From contig JAOZLN010000102.1 in assembly GCA_029934845.1 (NCBI GenBank), forward strand, positions 1 through 6,636: 6,636 nt of DNA. Direction: 5' to 3'. Positions within the stretch are counted from its first letter, which is position 1, and the number at the start of each line of letters is the position of its first letter. The position numbers and the translations under genes are program-made. The notes under the pieces are model-generated. The model searched no databases. It had not been told where the DNA came from and saw only the letters and a program-made list of their open reading frames with translations. Shown in pieces: positions 1 through 4,512 of this stretch. The stretch is from Candidatus Sabulitectum sp. (lineage in GTDB: Bacteria; Fermentibacterota; Fermentibacteria; Fermentibacterales; JCC-6).

Positions 1-1254
1 TGGGTTGAGGCAATAACAACAATTCCAGCAGAAAAAATAAGAGAAGCGGCCAGAATATTCGCTAAGGCTGAAGTATCCTCAATTGTTTATTCCATGGGAA
101 TTACCCAGCACATTACAGGAACAGACAATGTTCTTTCTGTTGCTAATCTTTCCATGCTTACCGGGAATACTGGCAGGCTTTCCGGTGGTGTGAACCCTCT
201 TCGCGGACAGAGCAATGTTCAGGGAGCCTGTGATGTTGGAGCGCTTCCTGATGTTTATCCAGGCTACCAGAAGGTGACCGACCCGGCCAACAAAGAAAAG
301 TTTGAGAAGGCCTGGGGAAAAGAGTTGTGTATGGAACCGGGGCTTACTGCAATGGAGATCATAAATTCTGTTGGAAGCCAGGACATAAAAGCTCTCATAA
401 TTATGGGAGAGAATCCCATGGTTTCAGATCCGAATCTGAATCACACTGAAAAAGCCCTGGATGCCGCGGAATTCCTTGTTGTTTTTGATATTTTCCTTAC
501 GGAAACTGCCGAGAAAGCTGATGTAGTTCTACCGGCAGCTTCTTTTGCCGAGAAAGACGGTACTTTTACAAATACTGAACGCAGAGTTGTTCTTGTCAGG
601 AAAATGCTTGAAGCGCCGGGCGAAGCATTGCCGGACTGGAAGATCATCTGCGAGCTTTCCACGGCTCTGGGATATCCCATGAACTATTCCAGCCCTGCAG
701 AGATCATGGATGAGATTGCTGATGTTACGCCTATCTATGGTGGTATTCATCACTACAGAATACAGGAAATCGGTTTGCAATGGCCGTGCCCCCATAAGAA
801 GCATCCCGGCACAGTGTATCTTCACAAAGGTGAATTCAAACGAGGCAGGGGCAAGTTTCATCCGGTAGACTTTATTCCCCCTGCGGAATCCCCGGATTCT
901 CAGTACCCTTTCATTCTTTCCACAGGCAGAATTCTTTTTCACTACCACACAGGAAGCATGACACGAAGAGTGGATGCACTGAATGAATTTGTAAGCGGTG
1001 CTTACGCAGAGATACATCCTGACGATGTCCGCCGTCTGGGGCTGGTTGATGGTGGACCTGTATTAATACAGACCAGAAGAGGCAGGATTGAAACCACTGT
1101 GAAATCCACCAGGATGGTGGCTATTGGTTCTGTGTTCGTTCCGTTCCATTTTGCGGAAGCTCCCGCAAATATCCTTACAAATGATGCTCTCGACCCCAAA
1201 GCCATGATCCCTGAACTTAAGGTGGCTGCATGCCAGGTTACACAGATAGAATAG
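1..1254 (+). CDS. Formate dehydrogenase catalytic (alpha) subunit, C-terminal part, 5' end outside window
   Basis: This is a bis-MGD molybdenum/tungsten oxidoreductase that would oxidise formate to CO2, or run in reverse, in the cytoplasm. The frame is open from base 1, so 417 C-terminal residues are visible. FDH-type signatures are present: the stretch around 181-255 reads GVNPLRGQSNVQGACDVG followed by ALPDVYPGYQ, and around 940-985 HYHTGSMTRRVDALNE, both characteristic of FdhA/FdhF rather than of nitrate reductases. The last 120 or so residues look like the molydopterin dinucleotide-binding domain (e.g. GLVDGGPVLIQTRRGRIET and a late VPFHFAEAPAN). The N-terminal [4Fe-4S] domain, the catalytic Sec/Cys and any extra ferredoxin-like domains are upstream and cannot be judged. 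Family members run from about 700 to 900 residues, so roughly half is missing. It ends in TAG, 25 nt inside the FdhD-like gene, and heads the visible operon. The downstream NuoE-like subunit suggests an NAD(P)- or ferredoxin-linked, possibly bifurcating, enzyme (inference). Confidence 0.93.
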   Translation, partial: WVEAITTIPAEKIREAARIFAKAEVSSIVYSMGITQHITGTDNVLSVANLSMLTGNTGRLSGGVNPLRGQSNVQGACDVGALPDVYPGYQKVTDPANKEKFEKAWGKELCMEPGLTAMEIINSVGSQDIKALIIMGENPMVSDPNLNHTEKALDAAEFLVVFDIFLTETAEKADVVLPAASFAEKDGTFTNTERRVVLVRKMLEAPGEALPDWKIICELSTALGYPMNYSSPAEIMDEIADVTPIYGGIHHYRIQEIGLQWPCPHKKHPGTVYLHKGEFKRGRGKFHPVDFIPPAESPDSQYPFILSTGRILFHYHTGSMTRRVDALNEFVSGAYAEIHPDDVRRLGLVDGGPVLIQTRRGRIETTVKSTRMVAIGSVFVPFHFAEAPANILTNDALDPKAMIPELKVAACQVTQIE

Positions 1255-1928
1255 GAATCACTACGGTTAGTGATGGCAGAGTGCATAAGCACCTGGATAC
1301 GCTTGCCAGTCAGACAGATATTACCATTGAATTTGGTAATAAGCATTCCTTTGACTTTGTCTGTTCGCCTGGGGATCTTCTCTGGCTTGCGTACGGATAT
1401 CTGCTAACGGAAGGTTACATTCTGTGGGGGGAGAAACCGGTTCCAGTGAAGCAGAATGGAAGCAGGATGCACATAGAGCTGGAACGAACCCGGAGTGCAG
1501 AGCCGAATGTGGTGGAATCTGATTACATTACCACTTCAGAGGTTGTCTGCAGGCAGGTTGCACAGTTTGTTAAAGGCGGAAAAATTTTCATGGAAACAGG
1601 AGCAACCCACTCTGCTGCGATCAGTAGCGGGCATTCAATTATTTGTACTGCAGAGGATGTCAGTCGTTCAGCAGCACTGGAGAAGGTCATAGGTCATGCT
1701 TATCTTGAGGGTCTTGAAATACAGCATGGAATGATGCTTTTATCCTCACGGGTTCCAGCTGCATTTGTAAGCAAAGTTTCAAGAGCAGGCATCCCTTTGA
1801 TAGCTGCTGTTTCTGCTCCCACTCTTCAGGCTGTAAAGAAGGCAGAGCAGCTGGGCATTTGTCTCTGTGGTTTTGTTCGAGGGAACAGAATGAATGTGTA
1901 TTCCAACAAATGGAGGCTTGGACTGTGA
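1230..1928 (+). CDS. fdhD: FdhD-like protein lacking the sulfurtransferase cysteine loop
   Basis: FdhD family protein, 232 aa. In the family, FdhD passes sulfur from a cysteine desulfurase to the bis-MGD cofactor of formate dehydrogenase. Family landmarks are clear: CSPGDLLWLAYGYLLTEG (45-62), TGATHSAAI (123-131), EDVSRSAALEKVIG (142-155, normally EDxGRHNAxDKxxG), AGIPLIAAVSAPT (186-198) and GFVRGNRMNVY (214-224). The loop that usually carries the catalytic cysteine motif (CxxC or CGG type) before the SAEEI-like helix is absent: residues 83-106 run from ELERTRSAEP to TTSEVV with no cysteine. The nearest Cys (107) falls within the helix. GRHN has also become SRSA. It may be a cofactor-binding paralogue rather than a working sulfurtransferase. 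The ATG at 1230 is preceded by AAGG at 1219-1222 and overlaps the FDH gene by 25 nt. The C-terminus overlaps mobA by 4 nt. Family assignment is firm; sulfur-transfer activity is doubtful. Confidence 0.88.
   Translation: MPGYTDRIGITTVSDGRVHKHLDTLASQTDITIEFGNKHSFDFVCSPGDLLWLAYGYLLTEGYILWGEKPVPVKQNGSRMHIELERTRSAEPNVVESDYITTSEVVCRQVAQFVKGGKIFMETGATHSAAISSGHSIICTAEDVSRSAALEKVIGHAYLEGLEIQHGMMLLSSRVPAAFVSKVSRAGIPLIAAVSAPTLQAVKKAEQLGICLCGFVRGNRMNVYSNKWRLGL
1912..1916 (+). promoter_or_regulatory. Shine-Dalgarno sequence that sets the mobA GTG start
   Basis: GGAGG lies 8 nt before GTG at 1925. The more upstream ATGs at 1859 and 1910 have no such site (the one at 1910 overlaps it), so this fixes the start at 1925. 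It lies inside the last codons of the fdhD-like gene, whose TGA overlaps the GTG. Confidence 0.7.
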
Positions 1929-2518
1929 TCCTTAAGGGAGTATCTCTGCTTATACTGGCTGGAGGGGAATCCAGAAGAATGGGTTTCCCAAAGCACCTTC
2001 TGCCTGCTTCAGGCGGAACTGTAATGGATCACATAATCAACAGGATCGGAAGTTTGTTTGATGAGACTGTTGTAGCCTGCAGAGGTGTTGACATTTCACG
2101 AACAGATGTGAGGCTTGTGCAGGATGTCAGGCACACCAGAAGTCCTCTGGTGGGAATCTTATCCGGTCTGCTGAAGTTAGAGAATCCGTATGCATTGGTG
2201 ATCGGATGCGACATGCCGTTCGTAAGGAAAGAGCTTATCAAACATCTTGCTTCAAAAATGTCTGCTGAAACAGATGTTGTTGTTCCGGTGGTCAGAGGTT
2301 TTTATGAGCCTTTGTGTGCAGTTTACAATCGCTCAACTTCCGGGATAATCAAGAAATATCTTGATTCTGGCGGTACTAAAGTTACTGGTTTCTTTAAGCA
2401 GGCAACTGTAGCAGAGGTAGCAGAGTCTGAGGTCAGATCGTTCGATCCCAGGCTGGAATCATTCATCAATCTGAATACCCCTCGTGATTACCAGGACTGC
2501 CGCTTTGCAAGGTTGTAA
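1925..2518 (+). CDS. mobA: Molybdenum cofactor guanylyltransferase MobA
   Basis: MobA transfers GMP from GTP to molybdopterin to make the MGD form of the cofactor that formate dehydrogenase needs. With the GTG start the protein is 197 aa, the usual MobA size. The N-terminal nucleotide-binding loop LLILAGGESRRMGFPKHLL (8-26) has the family G-G-x-S-x-R-M-G pattern and the following lysine. Further landmarks are RSPLVGILSGL (72-82, usually GPLAGI), VIGCDMPFV (92-100, metal/GTP-binding Asp), PVVRGFYEPLCAVY (121-134) and the C-terminal FINLNTPRDY (180-189). A longer reading from ATG 1859 would add 22 residues that overlap fdhD and match nothing in the family. The start overlaps the fdhD stop as GTGA, so translation is probably coupled. 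It appears intact. Its place between FdhD and other FDH genes implies dedicated cofactor maturation, although MobA may serve other molybdoenzymes too. Confidence 0.93.
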   Translation: MILKGVSLLILAGGESRRMGFPKHLLPASGGTVMDHIINRIGSLFDETVVACRGVDISRTDVRLVQDVRHTRSPLVGILSGLLKLENPYALVIGCDMPFVRKELIKHLASKMSAETDVVVPVVRGFYEPLCAVYNRSTSGIIKKYLDSGGTKVTGFFKQATVAEVAESEVRSFDPRLESFINLNTPRDYQDCRFARL

Positions 2519-2547
2519 ATGGTATTGATTCAGTGAAAGGTGGAATC

Positions 2548-2964
2548 ATGACAGACAGAGCGAGAGTTCTGCTTATTGATAACGATCCTGATTTTCTTAA
2601 GGTAAACAGTATTTTTCTTGATGTATACGGGTATGATGTTCAGACCGCCTCAACAGGGATTCTTGGTTTAAAGATGGTTGAAGAAGGCAAACCGGATGTT
2701 GTGGTTGTTGATATCATGATGGAAAATGCTGATGATGGTTTTTCCATTGCAAGAACCATTTCTCTGGAGCTTAATAGTCGTGTACCTGTTATCATGCTTA
2801 ATTCCATGGAGAGGGCATTGGGGTATTCCTTCAAAAAGGAAGACCATCCGGATTATTTTCCAGTGGTGAGATTTCTTGATAAATCTCTTTCTCCCGGCAT
2901 GCTTGCTCAAAACATCGGGGAGGTTCTTTTGAAGGGAGATGATAATGGCACGCGATCCTCTTAA
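2548..2964 (+). CDS. Stand-alone response-regulator receiver domain protein in the FDH operon
   Basis: 138-residue CheY-like receiver with no output domain. Residues 7-14 read VLLIDNDP, so the usual acidic pair DD is D11-N12. The presumed phospho-acceptor is D55 in VVVVDIMM. The switch Thr/Ser after the fourth strand is N85 (VIMLN). The conserved lysine is K112 in FLDKS, where KP has become KS. The loop after D55 is long (ENADDGF), and residues 90-110 contain an insertion (GYSFKKEDHPDYFPVV). From memory, that pattern belongs to a receiver subfamily found beside hydrogenase and FDH subunits in anaerobes. ATG 2548 is preferred over GTG 2533 because AAAGGTGG at 2536-2543 precedes it. The gene lies 29 nt after mobA and overlaps the NuoE-like gene by 20 nt. 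A regulatory or scaffold role for the complex is possible; no partner kinase is visible. Confidence 0.88.
   Translation: MTDRARVLLIDNDPDFLKVNSIFLDVYGYDVQTASTGILGLKMVEEGKPDVVVVDIMMENADDGFSIARTISLELNSRVPVIMLNSMERALGYSFKKEDHPDYFPVVRFLDKSLSPGMLAQNIGEVLLKGDDNGTRSS
2932..2938 (+). promoter_or_regulatory. Shine-Dalgarno sequence for the NuoE-like gene
   Basis: AAGGGAG lies inside the end of the receiver gene, 6 nt before ATG 2945. The alternative in-frame ATG at 2939 directly abuts this site, with no spacer, so 2945 is the likelier start. Confidence 0.6.
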
Positions 2965-3418
2965 GATAGTGGCTGAGTGCATCAGTGAGTTTGGGAATGA
3001 ACAGAAGAGTGTTATACAGATTCTCACAAGGGTTAACGAAGAACTCAGCTATATTCCAGCTGAAGTAGTTGATGCTGTTGCTGAGGCAACCGGGGTCAGC
3101 CCTGGTGAGGTGTACAGCGTGGTAAGCTTTTACAGTTTCTTCAGCTCCACCCCCCGGGGAAGAAACATAGTAAGGGTATGCAGCACTATCAGTTGTGCAA
3201 TGGCAGGCCAGGGAGATGTTTTAAGCGCACTTGTGGAAGAATTCGGTATCACACCATTTGAAACCACAGAAGACTCTTTCCTGACAATCGAGATCACACC
3301 GTGCATCGGTCTTTGTGATCAGGCACCTGCCATGCTGGTGAACGGCACTCCACATGGTAATCTTACTCCTGAAAAGGCGTGTGAGATAGTTCGCAGATTG
3401 AAACAGACAAATAACTGA
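2945..3418 (+). CDS. NuoE/HydC/HoxE-like [2Fe-2S] subunit of an FDH or hydrogenase complex
   Basis: 157-residue thioredoxin-fold ferredoxin of the 24-kDa complex I subunit family. The four cluster ligands are present with family spacing: C79 and C84 (VCSTISC, C-x4-C) and C120 and C124 (PCIGLCDQAPAMLVN, C-x3-C). The N-terminal helical part is typical, with SVIQILTRVNEEL (22-34), YIPAEVVDAVAEATG (36-50) and VYSVVSFYSFF (57-67). In NAD-linked formate dehydrogenases and [FeFe]-hydrogenases this subunit sits against a NuoF-like flavoprotein and helps pass electrons to NAD(P) or in bifurcation. No NuoF-like gene follows in this window, so it must lie upstream or elsewhere. All four ligands are intact and the length is normal, so it should be functional. 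Family assignment is firm; the exact symbol (nuoE, hydC, hoxE or an fdh name) cannot be decided from sequence alone. Confidence 0.93.
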   Translation: MARDPLKIVAECISEFGNEQKSVIQILTRVNEELSYIPAEVVDAVAEATGVSPGEVYSVVSFYSFFSSTPRGRNIVRVCSTISCAMAGQGDVLSALVEEFGITPFETTEDSFLTIEITPCIGLCDQAPAMLVNGTPHGNLTPEKACEIVRRLKQTNN

Positions 3419-3437
3419 GTTCCATTCTGTTTCAATC
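3396..3437. other. Perfect 12-bp inverted repeat spanning the 3' end of the NuoE-like gene
   Basis: GATTGAAACAGA (3396-3407) is the exact reverse complement of TCTGTTTCAATC (3426-3437), with an 18-nt loop that contains the NuoE stop codon. No T-run follows, so it is not a standard intrinsic terminator. It could be an mRNA 3'-end or processing hairpin, a weak attenuator between the FDH operon and the next gene, or a protein-binding site. The repeat is directly visible; the role is unknown. Confidence 0.6.
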
Positions 3438-3449
3438 GTTCAGATATAG

Positions 3450-3549
3450 AAGAGGGAGGAATAATTATGAGTACGGCAGCATTCCTTCGTGTTTTTCTTA
3501 TGGCTCTGGCAGAGCCTGATGTTCTATGGTCAGCTGTGATCTGTGGTGG
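3450..3549 (+). repeat. Direct repeat, copy 1: leader and first codons of the propeller gene
   Basis: About 100 nt, aligned without gaps to 4413-4512 at a constant offset of 963 nt. I count 9 mismatches (about 91% identity). It covers the Shine-Dalgarno (GGGAGGA, 3454-3460), the ATG at 3467 and 27 to 28 codons. Similarity stops sharply at both ends. Confidence 0.85.
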
Positions 3550-3556
3550 AGGATAA
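3467..3556 (+). pseudogene. 29-codon ORF, truncated 5' copy of the downstream beta-propeller gene
   Basis: The ORF begins MSTAAFLRVFLMALAEPDVL, nearly the same as the start of the 4430 gene, and ends in GGG then TAA after 29 residues. It has a strong Shine-Dalgarno (GGGAGGA, 6-nt spacer), so it is probably still translated. The peptide would be a bare signal-peptide-like hydrophobic segment plus the first propeller strand. Relative to the full copy, C8 has become R and T13 has become A. The end of the ORF carries the GGTGGAGG that serves as the ribosome binding site for the Memo gene, whose TTG lies 2 nt after the TAA. It is therefore either a decaying duplicate left when the Memo gene arrived or was retained, or a leader ORF that couples translation to the Memo gene. 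I favour a remnant; the leader role is speculative. Confidence 0.6.
3545..3552 (+). promoter_or_regulatory. Shine-Dalgarno sequence that sets the TTG start of the Memo gene
   Basis: GGTGGAGG lies 6 nt before TTG 3559. The longer in-frame ATG at 3526 lies inside the repeat copy and would add 11 residues (MVSCDLWWRIN) foreign to the Memo family. Confidence 0.6.
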
Positions 3557-3558
3557 AC

Positions 3559-4326
3559 TTGAATAGAGTATTGAAAGCCGCTTTTGCCGGATCATTATAT
3601 CCTTCTGACGCAGCCGAGCTCACAGGGCTTGTAAAACAGTTACTCGATAACAGATGTGCACCTGTAAACAATGCTGTGGGTATGGTTGTCCCACATGCCG
3701 GGTATGTGTATTCGGGCAAAACCGCCGGTTATGGATTTGCAAGCGCACCTGATGATGTTTCAACAGTTGTGATTATTGTCCCAAGCCACACGTACCCCCT
3801 GGCAGGTGATACTGTGTTTGATGTAGACTTTCTGGAAACTCCTCTTGGTAAATGTCCTGTTGACAGAGTTGTTGCAGACAGTCTTGCTTCTGAAATGGAT
3901 GCAGTTGTTTTCAACGAACACGGTCTTGAGGTTATGATACCATTCGTTCAGATAAGATGGCCGAAAGCGAAGGTGGTTCCCGTGGTTCTCAGCATTCGGC
4001 CCGATTGCAAAAAAACGGCAGAGCTGGTGCAGCAGTACGCTCCTGATGCTTTTGTGATTGCATCCAGTAATTTGTCGCACTTTCACTTGCTTTACATTGC
4101 AGAAAAGCTTGACAGAGAGGTTATAAAAGATTTTCTAAGCCTTTCTCCGGATAGAATAACCGATGACATTGAAGCTTGTGGGAGATGGGCTATTCAAACT
4201 TTGTTGTTTATCGCGGAGTTGAGAGGTGCAGGAAAGGCGATTGAACTTGACTATTCCACCTCTCTCGATGCAGGAGCCGGTGCCAATCAGGTTGTAGGCT
4301 ACTTTTCGGGATTGGTAACAAGATGA
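3559..4326 (+). CDS. Memo-family protein (AmmeMemoRadiSam system protein B-like)
   Basis: 255-residue member of the MEMO1/YjdR-like family, related in fold to extradiol dioxygenases. The start LKAAFAGSLYPSDAAEL (5-21) matches the usual xPAVAGxFYPxxxxxL. Conserved residues are H46 in VVPHAGYVYSG (43-53), H77 in IIVPSHTYPLAG (72-83), E120-H121 and E124 in NEHGLEVMIPF (119-129), SSNLSHFH (169-176, usually SSDFSH) and C207 in EACGRWAI (205-212). H46, H77 and C207 correspond to the metal-binding His/His/Cys reported for human MEMO1, so metal binding looks possible. The usual genomic partners, an AMMECR1 protein and a radical SAM enzyme, are absent here; after the gene comes the propeller gene. The TTG start is supported by the upstream GGTGGAGG. 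It is bracketed by the 100-nt direct repeat, so it may have been inserted into or retained within a duplicated propeller locus. The biochemical function of the bacterial family is not established. Confidence 0.88.
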   Translation: MNRVLKAAFAGSLYPSDAAELTGLVKQLLDNRCAPVNNAVGMVVPHAGYVYSGKTAGYGFASAPDDVSTVVIIVPSHTYPLAGDTVFDVDFLETPLGKCPVDRVVADSLASEMDAVVFNEHGLEVMIPFVQIRWPKAKVVPVVLSIRPDCKKTAELVQQYAPDAFVIASSNLSHFHLLYIAEKLDREVIKDFLSLSPDRITDDIEACGRWAIQTLLFIAELRGAGKAIELDYSTSLDAGAGANQVVGYFSGLVTR

Positions 4327-4427
4327 CAAGGTTCGAGAAAAGAGTTTTGCTGAACCTGTCAGGAAAGTCAGTTATTGTCTTACAACAGTGGAGCTTTTGT
4401 TACTTTGATTTTAAGAGGGAAGGTTAA
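4323..4427 (+). CDS. Possible 34-residue ORF overlapping the Memo stop codon
   Basis: It starts at an ATG in an ATGA overlap with the Memo stop and ends in TAA at 4425-4427, just before the propeller ATG. It encodes MTRFEKRVLLNLSGKSVIVL and a further 14 residues rich in aromatics. No family is recognised and there is no convincing Shine-Dalgarno; its 3' end coincides with the ribosome binding site of the next gene. The ATGA arrangement is the only argument for it. It is probably a chance ORF. Confidence 0.15.
   Translation: MTRFEKRVLLNLSGKSVIVLQQWSFCYFDFKREG
4325..4360. other. Imperfect inverted repeat after the Memo gene
   Basis: GACAAGGTTC (4325-4334) pairs with GAACCTGTC (4352-4360) with one bulged A and a 17-nt loop. 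No T-run follows. It may form a hairpin in the 103-nt gap between the Memo and propeller genes; it is too weak to call a terminator. Confidence 0.3.
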
Positions 4428-4512
4428 TTATGAGTACTGCAGCATTCCTTTGTGTTTTTATTATGACTCTGGCAGAGCCTGATGTTCTATGGTCAGCTGT
4501 GACCAGTGGTGG
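4413..4512 (+). repeat. Direct repeat, copy 2: leader and first codons of the intact propeller gene
   Basis: Counterpart of 3450-3549. It includes the AGAGGGAAGG ribosome binding site (4414-4423) and the first 27 to 28 codons of the propeller gene. Identity is highest in the coding part (6 mismatches in 83 nt). Upstream of 4413 the two loci are unrelated. Confidence 0.85.

Noticed and set aside
529..1017. Long minus-strand open frames over the FDH gene
   Set aside because: They are antisense shadows of a clearly conserved coding region and have no recognisable protein content.
1859..1924. N-terminal extension of MobA from the ATG at 1859
   Set aside because: The extra 22 residues precede the family's N-terminal strand, overlap fdhD and lack a ribosome binding site, while GTG 1925 has GGAGG at ideal spacing.
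3396..3437. attC site or intrinsic terminator at the inverted repeat
   Set aside because: There is no RYYYAAC/GTTRRRY core pair and no T-run after the right arm.
3526..3558. Longer Memo start at ATG 3526
   Set aside because: It would translate part of the repeat in a different frame and adds residues foreign to the family; TTG 3559 has a strong Shine-Dalgarno.
4375..4403. Sigma-70-like promoter TTGTCT / 17 nt / TGTTAC before the propeller gene
   Set aside because: The -10 box matches only about three of six consensus bases, and no supporting element is visible; organism-specific promoter rules are unknown.
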